Below, one piece after another: positions 50,815-60,733 of a stretch of 64,000 nucleotides of DNA. Both the position numbers and the translations under genes were made by a program. Under the pieces are notes generated by a model. The model ran no database searches, was not told the DNA's origin, and saw nothing but the letters and a program-made list of their open reading frames with translations. Each line of letters opens with the position of its first letter. The first letter of the stretch is position 1. This DNA comes from Metaruminococcus_A gallistercoris (GTDB lineage: Bacteria > Bacillota > Clostridia > Oscillospirales > Ruminococcaceae): positions 61,769 to 125,768 of the forward strand of contig CAJFNQ010000002.1 of the NCBI GenBank assembly GCA_904394975.1. Direction: 5' to 3'.

Positions 50815-50848
50815 AAAAACGCACAGGCTATTTTAGCCTGTGCGTTTT
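50815..50848 (+). terminator. Intrinsic terminator of the spoVA-CBS operon
   Basis: Arms AAAACGCACAGGCT / AGCCTGTGCGTTTT with a TATTTT-type loop and T run, about 30 bases after the CBS stop codon. Confidence 0.9.
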
Positions 50849-50960
50849 TTGTGGGATAAAACCAGCTGAACGGGGATGGCACAACCACCAAAGCGGTTTT
50901 ACCTGCCGTTTGGCCGAATGCAAAACCGTACGGCGTTTTCCCGGTGAATCGGTCAGACGG

Positions 50961-52613
50961 TTATTTTTTCAGGTAGACCCTCGCCTCAAACGGTTTGAGC
51001 TCCATTTCCTCGGAAATGGGAGCCTGCGGGTAGTTTGCGATGAGCGGTTCATAGCCGTCCACCGGGACCGGCAGGCGGTAGGTGCAGGGTTCTTTGCTGA
51101 GGTTGAGCACCACCAGCAGGGATTCGTCTTCCCCGGTGCGGGTGTAGCAGTAGACCTGCGGATGCTCCGGGTCCGCATCCTCAAAACGGCCGTAGACGAA
51201 CACATCGTGTTCCCGGCGCAGTTTGATGAGCTGTTTATAGGTGGAGTAGATGGAGTTCGGGTCACCCACCTGCGCTTTTGCGTTGATGGTCTTGTAGTTG
51301 GGGTTTACCATAATCCACGGTTCGCCCTCTGAAAAGCCGGCGTTTTTGCCGTCGGTCCACTGCATGGGGGTGCGGGCGTTGTCCCGTGTGAAGTGAAGGA
51401 TGGCCGGGAAGCAGTCGTTCAGGGTGCCGTTTTCGTCCATCTCTTTCATGGCGTTGATGACCTCAATGTCACGCAGGTCCTCCCGTTTGAACGGGCAGTT
51501 GGTCATGCCCAGCTCTTCCCCTTCGTAGATATACGGGGTGCCCTGCAGCGTGTGCAGCAGGATGGCGAGCATTTTGGCGCTCTCGCTCCAGTAGGCGCCG
51601 TCATCCCCAAAACGGGAGACCTGCCGCGGCTGGTCGTGATTGTTTAAGTAAAGGCTGTTCCAGCCCCGGTCCGCCAGCCCGTACTGCCACTTGGTCATGG
51701 CTTTCTTAAAGGCTTTCAGGTCCCGTTTCGGCACCGAACGGAATTTTCCTCTCGGGTCGATGTCCAGATTCACATGCTCAAACTGGAAGACCATGTTCAG
51801 TTCGTCCCGGTCCTCGCCCACATAGAGCGCCGCCTGGTCCGGACCGATGGAAGGCGCTTCGCCGACGGTCATGATGTCGTACCGGGAAAGCACTTCACGG
51901 TTCATCTCTTTGAGATAGTCGTGCATCTTCGGCCCGTCGATGAAATACTCCTGCGCCAGTTTGTTCTTGACGCCGGTATCCGGGAATCCGGGCACCTTGG
52001 AATACATATTGACGGTGTCCATCCGGAAGCCGTCTACGCCGAGTTCGCACCACCAGCGCATATTTTTGAAGATTTCTTCCCGCACCTTCGGGTTTTCCCA
52101 GTTGAGGTCGGGCTGTTTTTTGGAAAACAGGTGGAGGTAGTACTGGCCGGTGGGCTCGTCATATTCCCACGCGGAGCCGGAAAAGTGGGAGCCCCAGTCG
52201 GACGGCGGTCCGCCGTTTTTGCCATCCCGCCAGATGTAAAAATCCCGGTAGGGATTGTCTTTGGATTTTCTCGATTCCACGAACCACTTGTGTTCGTCCG
52301 AACTGTGGTTGACGACGAGGTCCATCAGCACCTTGATGCCGCGTTCGTGCGCCATAGAAAGCAGCTGCTTGAATTCCTCCAGCGTGCCGAATTCCGGGTT
52401 GATGTCATAATAATCCGAAATGTCGTAGCCGTTGTCGTCCATCGGCGAGCGGTAGATGGGGCTGAACCAGATGACGTCTATCCCTAAGTCCTTCAAATAA
52501 TCCAGGTGCTGCATCACGCCTTTGCAGTCACCGTATCCGTCGCCGTTTCCGTCGGCAAAGCTGCGGGGGTAAATCTGGTACACCACCGCTTCCTTCCACC
52601 ATGCTTTTTTCAT
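50961..52613 (-). CDS. GH13 alpha-glucosidase (subfamily 31, oligo-1,6-glucosidase type)
   Basis: A 550-residue cytosolic enzyme. It begins WWKEAVVYQIYPRSF and has the four conserved GH13 regions. Nucleophile D199 is in DGFRMDTVN, acid/base E252 is in TVGEAPS, and D327 is in NNHDQPR. The QPDLNWENP segment at 167-175 is the subfamily-31 signature. It cleaves terminal glucose from short alpha-1,4 or alpha-1,6 oligosaccharides. An upstream extension is not used; the ATG at 52613 follows GGAGG. No sugar transporter is adjacent. Confidence 0.93.
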   Translation of the reverse strand: MKKAWWKEAVVYQIYPRSFADGNGDGYGDCKGVMQHLDYLKDLGIDVIWFSPIYRSPMDDNGYDISDYYDINPEFGTLEEFKQLLSMAHERGIKVLMDLVVNHSSDEHKWFVESRKSKDNPYRDFYIWRDGKNGGPPSDWGSHFSGSAWEYDEPTGQYYLHLFSKKQPDLNWENPKVREEIFKNMRWWCELGVDGFRMDTVNMYSKVPGFPDTGVKNKLAQEYFIDGPKMHDYLKEMNREVLSRYDIMTVGEAPSIGPDQAALYVGEDRDELNMVFQFEHVNLDIDPRGKFRSVPKRDLKAFKKAMTKWQYGLADRGWNSLYLNNHDQPRQVSRFGDDGAYWSESAKMLAILLHTLQGTPYIYEGEELGMTNCPFKREDLRDIEVINAMKEMDENGTLNDCFPAILHFTRDNARTPMQWTDGKNAGFSEGEPWIMVNPNYKTINAKAQVGDPNSIYSTYKQLIKLRREHDVFVYGRFEDADPEHPQVYCYTRTGEDESLLVVLNLSKEPCTYRLPVPVDGYEPLIANYPQAPISEEMELKPFEARVYLKK

Positions 52614-52671
52614 CTGTGATCCTCCTTGTATTTGCTGGTGCCCCTTTTTCACAGGCAGGGGCGAACCTTGT

Positions 52672-52902
52672 TTATTTTAGGATAAACGGCAGAAGCAGAG
52701 CGGCGAGCCCTACCAGGGCAAATGCCGCGCCGCCCACCTTGGTCGAGACGCGGTATAGGTCGGACGGCTCGTCTGCCCGGTAGGATTTCCACCGTTCGGT
52801 GAGCTTCCACACCAGATCCGGACGGAAAAACATAAAAATACCGAGAGCCAGCAGCAGAATGCCGCCGAGCACAGTCCAAAACAGGTCGCTGCCTTGCATC
52901 AT
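52672..52902 (-). CDS. Small two-helix membrane protein (DUF6199-like)
   Basis: A 76-residue protein with helices at about 7-26 and 57-75, separated by a polar loop WKLTERWKSYRADEPSDLY. The loop pattern is seen in small bacterial membrane proteins annotated DUF6199. The start is ATG at 52902 after AAAGGAG. It lies upstream of the alpha-glucosidase on the same strand and may be in one transcript with it. Function unknown. Confidence 0.7.
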   Translation of the reverse strand: MMQGSDLFWTVLGGILLLALGIFMFFRPDLVWKLTERWKSYRADEPSDLYRVSTKVGGAAFALVGLAALLLPFILK

Positions 52903-52958
52903 GCATTCTCCTTTGTTTGTCTGTGGTCACGGGCAGGCTGTGCCTGATAAATATACAA

Positions 52959-53711
52959 TCAGGAATTCAGTCCGCTTAACAGGTCTTTAATGATTTTCCC
53001 CATCCGCTCCCTGTGGTAACGGATGACCTTCCAGCCGTTTTCTTCGGTGCCGACCACCCGCGGGTCTTCCCCGAACATACCAAGCGGCCATCCTTCTTTG
53101 GGCAGATTTTCCATGTGCACCAGTTCCGGGTGGAGCGCGCGGGTGATCATCGTTTCATTGCCGGCCGCGTGGTCGGACATATAACCCTTCATCCGGGATT
53201 CATCCTCGGTAAAGCAGGTGATGACCTTGATGCCGTAGGTTTCCTCCAGCTTCATTCGGTTCTTCTCCGCCCAGTTGATGGACGGTCCGTGCCCGTGCAT
53301 GACCACCAGCTTGAAACCGGCTCGCGCCAGCTGTTTGACGATGGAGCTGACCATCTGGCCGAACAGCTCCTCATCCATATAATAAATGCTGCCGGGCAGC
53401 TGCTGGGTGGGGTAAGCCATAAAGCTCTGCGGGTCTTTCTCAAACCAGAAATCCATGCCGTAGTATTCGGTGCCGTCCGGTTCCACCTTTTTGGCGTCCG
53501 GCGCGCAGAACAGCATGGGCAGCACAATGCCGCCCACGTCCTCGGCGAGCATGCCGAACAGCTCCTCCGACTGGATGCCGTCCGCTCCGAGCGGAAGATG
53601 GGCGCCATGCCATTCCAGCGTGCCCAGCGGCAGATAGGCGACCGGCGCCTCCCGCAGTCGCTTCAAAAATGCGTCGGGGGTCAAAAATTTGTATTGTACT
53701 TCGGTTTTCAT
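52959..53711 (-). CDS. Creatininase family amidohydrolase
   Basis: A 250-residue protein with the metal-binding start LPLGTLEWHGAHLPLGAD (E33, H35, H38, D44 candidates) and a VVMHGHGPSINWAEKNRM block corresponding to the second metal site. The superfamily includes creatininase, FAPy-deaminase ArfB-like and mycofactocin MftE-like enzymes that cut cyclic amides or amide bonds. The substrate is not clear. The following gene is a membrane protein and the preceding one is an esterase, so context gives little help. ATG start after AAGGAG. Confidence 0.85.
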   Translation of the reverse strand: MKTEVQYKFLTPDAFLKRLREAPVAYLPLGTLEWHGAHLPLGADGIQSEELFGMLAEDVGGIVLPMLFCAPDAKKVEPDGTEYYGMDFWFEKDPQSFMAYPTQQLPGSIYYMDEELFGQMVSSIVKQLARAGFKLVVMHGHGPSINWAEKNRMKLEETYGIKVITCFTEDESRMKGYMSDHAAGNETMITRALHPELVHMENLPKEGWPLGMFGEDPRVVGTEENGWKVIRYHRERMGKIIKDLLSGLNS

Positions 53712-53856
53712 GCGGATTCTCCTTAAAAAACGATGTTTTTATAATACGTTTTGTATATTATAAAAGGAGTAAACCATTTGTTTTGATTAATTGCCCGAAA
53801 CAGCCGGACTTGCAAAGCGGGCCGGGCCACCGATGTGCGACCCGGCCGGCAACGGC

Positions 53857-54822
53857 TTATTTCCCGGCGGGCATGACCTCATAAAGCCAGTCGGTCACCC
53901 GTTTGATGTTATCCAACCCTTCGAACACAAGGCTGCCGTGCCCCTGCCCGTGCAGCAGGTCGAGGGTGACCTTGTCCTCACCCAGAACCTCGGTGAGCGC
54001 CTGGTCGAACCGGATGGACTGGAGCACTGGGACCATCGGGTCAGCTGTGCCGTGCTGGATGAGGAACGGCGGGCAGTCTTTGGAGATGTAGGTGATGGGC
54101 GAGAAGGCTTTGGCGGCTGCTGCGATCTCTTCGGGGACCGGTTTGCAGCCGAGCGTTCTGCAGATCCGCTGAACGGTGTCGCCCGTATCCTCGGCCGGGT
54201 CGTTGAACCGGTGGAGGGCGACAAAGTCATCCACCATTTTGTCCACCTGCGTGGGGCCGTACCAGTCGACCACTGCGTTCACCGCTTCGGATTCATCCGG
54301 GCAGCCCATGCTGCGGTCGGTGAGCTCCTCCCGGTTGGCAGAGGTCCCTGCCAGGCTGGCCAGATGGCCCCCTGCGGAAGCGCCCCAGAGTGCGAGGCGG
54401 GAGGTGTCCAGTTCATACTCCGCGCCGTGCGCCTTTAAAAAGCGGATGGCCGCTTTGACATCGTGGATCTGGGCCGGATGCGGGCATTCGGGCGCCAGAC
54501 GGTATTCCATACAGCAGACGGCAAAGCCGAACGAAAGAGCCTTGAAGCCCGCGTGGACCTCCCAGTAATCCTTGGCGCCGTCTCCCCATCCGCCGCCATG
54601 GATGAACAGGATGACCGGGAACGGGCCTTCCCCTTCGTTGGGCAGGTAGATGTCCATCCGCTCCCGTTCGTGAAGGGAGGCGTAGGGGACGTTTTCCCAG
54701 CGGCGCTGGATGGAGCCGGAATCGATCTTGACCCGCAAGCGGTTTTTGATCTCGTAGCTGAGCGGGACATTCATGGTGACGGGGCCGCTCACGGTTTGAA
54801 AGGTCTGTTGTTTTCTTGGCAT
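53857..54822 (-). CDS. Alpha/beta-hydrolase esterase (HSL/BD-FAE-like)
   Basis: A 321-residue cytosolic hydrolase. The oxyanion motif HGGGW is at 75-79, the nucleophile elbow GASAGG has S149, and the catalytic acid GTADPMVPV and histidine LHGQGHG are near the C-terminus. The layout matches the hormone-sensitive-lipase/BD-FAE type, which includes acetyl-xylan and feruloyl esterases as well as carboxylesterases. A 28-codon upstream extension is not used: the ATG at 54822 follows AAAGGAG. It may act on acylated sugars, because an alpha-glucosidase lies nearby and a xylosidase is elsewhere in the window. Confidence 0.88.
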   Translation of the reverse strand: MPRKQQTFQTVSGPVTMNVPLSYEIKNRLRVKIDSGSIQRRWENVPYASLHERERMDIYLPNEGEGPFPVILFIHGGGWGDGAKDYWEVHAGFKALSFGFAVCCMEYRLAPECPHPAQIHDVKAAIRFLKAHGAEYELDTSRLALWGASAGGHLASLAGTSANREELTDRSMGCPDESEAVNAVVDWYGPTQVDKMVDDFVALHRFNDPAEDTGDTVQRICRTLGCKPVPEEIAAAAKAFSPITYISKDCPPFLIQHGTADPMVPVLQSIRFDQALTEVLGEDKVTLDLLHGQGHGSLVFEGLDNIKRVTDWLYEVMPAGK

Positions 54823-55169
54823 GTTGATTCTCCTTTTTTTGATTGATAGGCGGGATGATGGATCATTTAACAAGGTAAGTATAGCACAATCGATATCCGG
54901 AAACAAGAAGCGAAAAAAAGATGAAATACGAGTAAATTTTTTGTCATTTTATGAAAAAAAAACAGAAAAAAACAGCGGCTTTGGAAGTTATGTCAAATTT
55001 ATGTGAAATGTAAAAAAAGTCTGGTGGAAATACTTGGCTCATGCTATAATGGCTCTAAGTAGGGGTATTTTGAAAAACAGCGGTTTGTGTGGGAGAGATG
55101 GTTTCAAACCGGTTGTTTTTAAAACTCAGAACACAAAAGTTGAATACGGAAACCTTTTGGGGGGATAAA
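54823..55169. other. Divergent intergenic region
   Basis: AT-rich region between the esterase and the Na/Pi transporter. An extended -10 TGCTATAAT at 55042-55050 on the plus strand is probably the transporter promoter. No gene or structured RNA was recognised. Confidence 0.5.
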
Positions 55170-56993
55170 ATGGATTGGTTTAATTTGATTGTCTCGCTGG
55201 GCGGAGGACTGGCGCTTTTCCTGTTCGGTATGAATGTGCTGGGCAACAGTTTGGAAAAGCTTTCCGGCGGCCGGCTTGAAAAGACGCTTGAAAAGCTTAC
55301 CAACAGCGTTTGGAAAGGTGTTCTGCTCGGTCTTGTGGTAACGGCGGCGATACAAAGTTCATCCGCTACCACGGTCATTGTCGTTGGTCTGGTCAACGCG
55401 GGCATATTAAAGCTTCGCTCCTGTATCGGCGTCATCATGGGCGCCAACATTGGTACTACCGTAACGGCGCAGATTCTGCGGATGGGCGATTTGGAAGGCA
55501 ATGCGGACGCGAACTTTTTCTTAAGCTTACTTAAACCGTCCACTCTTGCACCGATCATCGCTGTTATTGGTGTTGTTTTCCTCATGGCCAGCAAAAAGCC
55601 AAAGAAGAAAGACATTGGTACCATCCTGCTGGGATTTTCCATCCTGTTTACCGGTATGCTTTCCATGGAAGCGGCGGTCAAGCCTCTTGCGGAGATGGAG
55701 CAGTTCAAAACGGCGTTTGCCATGCTGGAAAACCCGCTGCTCGGCGTGCTGGTCGGTGTGGTCGTCACGGCTATCATCCAGAGCTCTTCGGCTTCGGTCG
55801 GTATCCTGCAGGCACTCAGCGCCACCGGTGCGATCACCTACGCATCCGCTGTGCCGATTATTCTGGGTCAGAACATCGGCACCTGTGTTACCTCGATGCT
55901 CGCCAGCATCGGTACCAGCAAAAACGCCAAGCGCGCGGCGTTTGTCCACCTGTACTTTAACATCATCGGCGCCGCCGTCTTCCTTGCGGTGGTCTATATC
56001 ATCCAAGCCACCATCGGCTTCCCGTTCTGGAACGATGCGATCGACAAAGGCGGCATCGCGAACTTCCATACACTTTTCAACGTCGCTTGTACACTCGTGT
56101 TTATCCCGTTTGCGGGCGTGCTTGAAAAGCTGGCGAAGCTCACCATCCGCACCGGGAAGGATGAGAAGGATTCTGAATCCGACACCAATCTGCTTGACGA
56201 ACGTCTTCTGGTTTCTCCGGGTCTTGCCCTCAACCAGTGCAGCACCCTTGTAAAACGGATGGCGGAGTTTGCGAGACAGAATCTTTCTGATGCGATCTCT
56301 CTGTTTGACAAGTATGACCAGAAGGTGTTCAATCATGTGGGAGAAACGGAAGAAAACATCGACCGGATTGAAGACCGTTTGGGCAATTACCTCCAAAAGC
56401 TGACGGATAAAGAGCTTACCGAAGCGGAATCCAAACAGGTGACCTATGTGCTCCACCTGATTTCAGAGATCGAGCGAATCGGCGACTACGCGGTCAATAT
56501 TGCCGACCGTGCGGATATGCTGCACAACCGTTCGGCGAAGTTTTCCGCCAAAGGTCACGCGGAAATGGAGATCATGTTCTCTGCGGTTAAAGAAGTTGTT
56601 TCCATTACCACTGATATCATCGAAAACGAGAATGTAGACACCGCTTTGATGATCGAGCCGCTTGAGCAGACCATTGATGTTTTGGAAGAGGCGCTCAAAG
56701 CCAAACACATCCAGCGGCTTAAAAAAGGAAAATGTTCGGTGGATACTGGTATCATCTACCTGGAAACGGTTGCGGACTTGGAGCGTGTGGCTGACCACTG
56801 CTCGAACATTGCCGTTTATGTCATCGGGGATCAGAAACTCACCGATCGAGACCGTGTACAGATTGAAGGCGAGGTCAACCAGCACGCGTTTTTGCGGCGT
56901 ATGCATGAAGAGGGCGGCATGGTGTATGAAAACGCTTTGAAGATGTATATGGACAAGTACGTTGCGCAGTTAAAGCTTGAAAAAGCCGAATAA
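55170..56993 (+). CDS. Na/Pi cotransporter family protein with PhoU-like domain
   Basis: A 607-residue membrane protein. Two Na/Pi-cotransporter repeats (about 5-145 and 165-320) each carry the QSSSA-type motif: AIQSSSATTVIV in the first and IIQSSSASVGIL in the second. The C-terminal 250 residues are helical and PhoU-like, with LHLISEIERIGDYAVNIADRAD and VADLERVADHCSNIA. It should move phosphate with sodium, and the PhoU part probably regulates it. The ATG at 55170 follows GGGGGG. It corresponds to YjbB/NptA-like proteins. Confidence 0.93.
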   Translation: MDWFNLIVSLGGGLALFLFGMNVLGNSLEKLSGGRLEKTLEKLTNSVWKGVLLGLVVTAAIQSSSATTVIVVGLVNAGILKLRSCIGVIMGANIGTTVTAQILRMGDLEGNADANFFLSLLKPSTLAPIIAVIGVVFLMASKKPKKKDIGTILLGFSILFTGMLSMEAAVKPLAEMEQFKTAFAMLENPLLGVLVGVVVTAIIQSSSASVGILQALSATGAITYASAVPIILGQNIGTCVTSMLASIGTSKNAKRAAFVHLYFNIIGAAVFLAVVYIIQATIGFPFWNDAIDKGGIANFHTLFNVACTLVFIPFAGVLEKLAKLTIRTGKDEKDSESDTNLLDERLLVSPGLALNQCSTLVKRMAEFARQNLSDAISLFDKYDQKVFNHVGETEENIDRIEDRLGNYLQKLTDKELTEAESKQVTYVLHLISEIERIGDYAVNIADRADMLHNRSAKFSAKGHAEMEIMFSAVKEVVSITTDIIENENVDTALMIEPLEQTIDVLEEALKAKHIQRLKKGKCSVDTGIIYLETVADLERVADHCSNIAVYVIGDQKLTDRDRVQIEGEVNQHAFLRRMHEEGGMVYENALKMYMDKYVAQLKLEKAE

Positions 56994-57005
56994 ATGAAAT
57001 CAGTC

Positions 57006-57036
57006 AAAAGCCCGTTCTTTGTGAACGGGCTTTTTT
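57006..57036 (+). terminator. Intrinsic terminator after the Na/Pi transporter gene
   Basis: Arms AAAAGCCCGTTC / GAACGGGCTTTT around TTTGT and a T run. Confidence 0.92.
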
Positions 57037-57161
57037 GTTGGAACAACGCCGTTTGGTGGTGGGATACTTTGAGCTGAAAACCGATTGCAATCCGTTTGGC
57101 AGTATGTTAAGATGAATCTGGTTAGGCAATCATACATTAAATCATGCAAAGGAGTACTGAT

Positions 57162-58322
57162 ATGGTAGACTTTCAGTTTTACAATCCATGCCGAATCGTA
57201 TTCGGCAAAAACAACGAATCCAAACTGCCTGAACTCATTCGCAATTTAGGGGGAAGCCGCGTGCTGATGCATTACGGCGGCGGCTCCATCAAGAAAAACG
57301 GGGTATATGACCGTGTGACAAGCGCTTTAAAAGAAGGCGGTATCACCTTCTTTGAGCTGGGCGGCGTTCAGCCGAATCCCCGCCTTGCGCTGGTGCGTAA
57401 AGGCATTGAACTGGTCAAGGAACAGAACATCGACTTTATCCTCGCTGTGGGCGGCGGAAGCGTCATCGACTCTTCCAAGGCGATCGCGGTAGGCGTTTAT
57501 CAGGAGGATGTGTGGGACTGCTTTGTCAAAGGGGTTTACCCCACCAAGGCGCTCCCGGTCGGCGTGGTGCTCACCATTCCGGCGGCAGGCAGCGAGTCGT
57601 CCGATGCGTGCGTCATCACCAACGATGACGGGCAGCTCAAACGCGGCCTTTCCTGCGAGTGCATTTATCCGCGGTTCGCACTGCTCAACCCGGAATACAC
57701 CTACTCCATGCCGAAAAATCAAATCGCGAACGGTGTGTGTGATATCATGGCGCACCTGTTTGAGCGGTATTTCACCAACGTGGAGCATGTTGAGCTCACC
57801 GACCGGCTGATTGAGAGCGCGCTGAAAACCATGATGTATTACGCGCCGCTCGCAATGAAAGAGCCGGAAAATTACGATGTACGCGCGGAGATTCTTTGGA
57901 CGGGAACGGTCGCTCATAACAACCTTCTGCAGACCGGGCGAATCGGCGACTGGGCAAGCCACAACATTGAGCATGAGCTTTCCGGTATTTATGACATTGC
58001 TCACGGCGCGGGCCTTTCGATTGTTTTCCCGGCTTGGATGAAATACTGCGCGAATAAAAACAAACCGCGTTTTGTACAGTTTGCCCGCCGGGTCATGGAT
58101 ATGGACTATACCTGCGGCAGTGAGGATACCGCCATTGCCATGGCCATTGAGAAGCTGGAAAACTTCAACAAGAGCCTTGGTTTGCCGGTTCGTCTGTCGG
58201 AAGTCGGCATCGGGGAAGAACATCTTCGTGAGATGGCTGAAAAAGCGGTTCTGGGCGGACCGCTCGGCAACTTCAAGCTCACGGCAGACGATGTTTATAA
58301 CATTTATAAACTGGCGCTTTAA
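57162..58322 (+). CDS. Iron-containing alcohol dehydrogenase (butanol dehydrogenase/YugJ-like)
   Basis: A 386-residue group III alcohol dehydrogenase. It starts FQFYNPCRIVFGKN. NAD(P)H-binding AVGGGSVIDSSKAIA lies at about 93-107. Metal-ligand segments are GVCDIMAHLFERYF, with the first Asp/His, and DIAHGAGLSIVFPAWM. It reduces aldehydes such as butyraldehyde in fermentation or acts on other carbonyls. The ATG at 57162 follows AAAGGAG; an earlier ATG at 57144 overlaps that site. A second MATE gene follows after 76 bases on the same strand. Confidence 0.93.
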   Translation: MVDFQFYNPCRIVFGKNNESKLPELIRNLGGSRVLMHYGGGSIKKNGVYDRVTSALKEGGITFFELGGVQPNPRLALVRKGIELVKEQNIDFILAVGGGSVIDSSKAIAVGVYQEDVWDCFVKGVYPTKALPVGVVLTIPAAGSESSDACVITNDDGQLKRGLSCECIYPRFALLNPEYTYSMPKNQIANGVCDIMAHLFERYFTNVEHVELTDRLIESALKTMMYYAPLAMKEPENYDVRAEILWTGTVAHNNLLQTGRIGDWASHNIEHELSGIYDIAHGAGLSIVFPAWMKYCANKNKPRFVQFARRVMDMDYTCGSEDTAIAMAIEKLENFNKSLGLPVRLSEVGIGEEHLREMAEKAVLGGPLGNFKLTADDVYNIYKLAL

Positions 58323-58398
58323 AACGGCCTGAACAATGCGGCGCACCTCCGGCCGGATGGTGCGCCGTTTTTGCAGCAACACGGAAAGGAAGGTCCGC

Positions 58399-59772
58399 AT
58401 GACTCTGAGCAGAAAAGCAAAAAGCCTGCCCGAAGGCTTTAACCCCATTACCGACGGGGTGATTTGGAAACAGCTGTTGGTGTTTTTCTTCCCGATCCTT
58501 TTGGGTACGTTCTTTCAACAGCTTTATAATACGACGGATGCGGTTATCGTCGGGCAGTTTGTCGGCAAAGAGGCGTTGGCGGCAGTTGGAGGCGCGACCG
58601 GCACCATCCTGAGCATCATTGTAAACCTGCTGGTTGGCGTGGCGTCCGGTACGACGGTTATTGTGGCGCAGTTTTACGGCGCGCGCAATTATGAAGGGGT
58701 TGGCCGCGCGGTGCATACTTCCGTTGCTCTTTCGCTGGCCGGAGGCGCTGTGCTGATGGTGATTGGCTTATTGATTTCCGATTGGGCGCTGACCGCAATG
58801 GGCACCACGCCGGATGTTATGGATTACGCGTCCACCTACCTGCGCATCTACTTTTTGGGGACCATCCCTTCTTTCCTGTACAATATCGGAGCGGGCATCC
58901 TGCGCGCGGTGGGCGATACCAAGCGTCCGCTTTATTACCTCATCGCCGCCTGTTTGCTCAATATTGTTCTTGACCTGATTTTTGTTGCCGGGTTGGGGAT
59001 GGAGGTTTTAGGCGTGGCGCTTGCCACCATCCTGTCCCAGACCCTTTCGGCGGTGCTTACCTGCATCTCGCTCATCCGCGCAAAGGGGCCCTACCGGGTG
59101 TTCGTAAAGCGGATCCGCTTCTATAAACAGGAACTGAAATCGGTGCTGTTTGTGGGCATCCCGGCAGGACTGCAATCGAACATGTATGCCATCTCCAACC
59201 TGCTCATTCAGGCGGGCGTCAACAGCTTCGGGACCGACACGATGGCCGCTTGGACGGCGTTCGGTAAGATCGACGGCTTTTTCTGGATGATCTCCGGCGC
59301 GTTCGGCATTGCCATTACCACCTTCGCGGGGCAGAATTACGGCGCTGGAAGGATCGACCGGGTGCGCCGCAGCACCTGGATCTGTGCCGGGATGCAGTCA
59401 GGCGTAGCGGTGTTTATGAGCGTGCTTATGTGCAGCTGTGCTCCGTGGCTGATCCGCATCTTCACGCAGGATGAGGCGGTCATTCAAATCGGGTTGGTCA
59501 TGGCCTGGTACATGATGCCGTTTTACATCTGCTTTGTGTTGGTTGAGGTGCTTTCCGGCGCCATCCGCGGCTGCGGCGACGCGCTGCGCCCCATGATCAT
59601 CGTGGGTCTGGGCGTCTGCCTGTTCCGTGTTGTGTGGATGTTTGTGGCACTCCCCATCCGGCACGAGCTGGATTCCATCCTCGTCAGCTATCCGGTTTCA
59701 TGGGTCATCACCAGTCTGCTGTTCTTGGCCTATTATAAATGGGGGCATTGGGCGGATCGCGCGAAACGCTGA
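58399..59772 (+). CDS. MATE family efflux transporter (second copy)
   Basis: A 457-residue protein with twelve membrane segments in two halves. After a soluble start, the family segment ITDGVIWKQLLVFFFPILLGTFFQQLYNTTDAVIVGQFVGK is clear, followed by GTTVIVAQFYGARNYEG and GAGILRAVGDTKRP. The second half has TFAGQNYGAGRIDRVRR and SGAIRGCGDALRP. It exports drugs or metabolites with a cation gradient. ATG at 58399 after GGAAAGGAAGG. It is distinct from the first MATE in length and N-terminus and lacks a leader hairpin. Confidence 0.92.
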   Translation: MTLSRKAKSLPEGFNPITDGVIWKQLLVFFFPILLGTFFQQLYNTTDAVIVGQFVGKEALAAVGGATGTILSIIVNLLVGVASGTTVIVAQFYGARNYEGVGRAVHTSVALSLAGGAVLMVIGLLISDWALTAMGTTPDVMDYASTYLRIYFLGTIPSFLYNIGAGILRAVGDTKRPLYYLIAACLLNIVLDLIFVAGLGMEVLGVALATILSQTLSAVLTCISLIRAKGPYRVFVKRIRFYKQELKSVLFVGIPAGLQSNMYAISNLLIQAGVNSFGTDTMAAWTAFGKIDGFFWMISGAFGIAITTFAGQNYGAGRIDRVRRSTWICAGMQSGVAVFMSVLMCSCAPWLIRIFTQDEAVIQIGLVMAWYMMPFYICFVLVEVLSGAIRGCGDALRPMIIVGLGVCLFRVVWMFVALPIRHELDSILVSYPVSWVITSLLFLAYYKWGHWADRAKR

Positions 59773-59798
59773 CGTTTGACAGTATGGTACACATCAAA

Positions 59799-59831
59799 AA
59801 CGCCGTCCGAATGTTTCGGGCGGCGCTTTTT
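59799..59831 (+). terminator. Intrinsic terminator after the second MATE gene
   Basis: Stem AAAACGCCGTCCGAA / TTCGGGCGGCGCTTTT with minor mismatches and a T-rich end. Confidence 0.8.
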
Positions 59832-59989
59832 ATATGCAGTTAATTTAATGATACAGTGTGCCGTGTTCAGTTAAATAAGCCATTTGCAGCTTCTGCTTGA
59901 AGATAGCCAGATTCATGTCGGAAATTTCAGCCGGCAGTTCGGGGGGAAATTTACGTTACACCGCTTTACCTGGTGGCTTTTTGTTCGTT

Positions 59990-60709
59990 TTAGAAGTTAT
60001 ATAGATAACTTCTTATCTCCTGGATCAGTTCGCTGTAAGCGCCCTGCTCGGTCATATCGGGCCGGTCGGTCAGCCGTACGTGGGATTCCCCTTGTACGGT
60101 ATACCATTCCGGGATAAAATTTGAAACGTACGCTCTTCCGTCCCGGATGGTGTACAGACTGTTTTTCGGTGATGTGGGAGTATACATCCCGTTCGCATAA
60201 TCCATTAAAAGAAGGAGCATCTTGTCACCGGCTTTTACGTTGGTGTAGCCTTCCTCATACATTCCACGCGAAAAGGGCGGAATGGCTACCTTTACGACAG
60301 GCGCCAGATAACGTAGGTCCGGACAGTTCAGCCAATCCATCAAAATACGGCTGGTCCCTTTGAAAATGGCCGTCACTTTGATTTCATAGGTAAAAAGTTC
60401 ATATCCCTTTTGCAGGATATTTTCCCATTTCATAAATCCAACGCCCATATCGCCTTCCCGGTAGGTGTAGACTGCCGGCTCAGATGGGTTGACCGAAAGC
60501 ACTTCCCCTTCGATGATGAGGTCGGCGTATTTCACCTGCTGATCGAGCGGGATGGGAAAAACATCTGCGCTGGAAGCTGATAGTTGAGGATAGGCGCTTT
60601 CTCGGTAACCGTACTCATCGATCACTGCGTCGTTGGTGCAGCCGACCAGAAGGATAACGCAAGCCAGTAAAGCTGTGCTTTCAAGGCAGATTCTGCGGAT
60701 CCGTTTCAT
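59990..60709 (-). CDS. Lipoprotein of unknown function, copy A of a tandem pair
   Basis: A 239-residue predicted lipoprotein: basic start, hydrophobic helix and lipobox LVGC with C24. The mature part has QVKYADLIIEGEVLSV, a long beta-rich domain and a GDKMLLLLMDY segment. No enzyme motif was recognised; the VxADLIIEGEV pattern is common in secreted beta-barrel-like domains of Firmicutes. The first 85 codons are nearly the same as those of copy B just upstream, while the last two thirds differ more. ATG start after GAGGGTGATG. The two genes are 24 bases apart and likely co-transcribed. Confidence 0.8.
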   Translation of the reverse strand: MKRIRRICLESTALLACVILLVGCTNDAVIDEYGYRESAYPQLSASSADVFPIPLDQQVKYADLIIEGEVLSVNPSEPAVYTYREGDMGVGFMKWENILQKGYELFTYEIKVTAIFKGTSRILMDWLNCPDLRYLAPVVKVAIPPFSRGMYEEGYTNVKAGDKMLLLLMDYANGMYTPTSPKNSLYTIRDGRAYVSNFIPEWYTVQGESHVRLTDRPDMTEQGAYSELIQEIRSYLYNF

Positions 60710-60733
60710 GTCATCACCCTCGTTTCTCTGCGG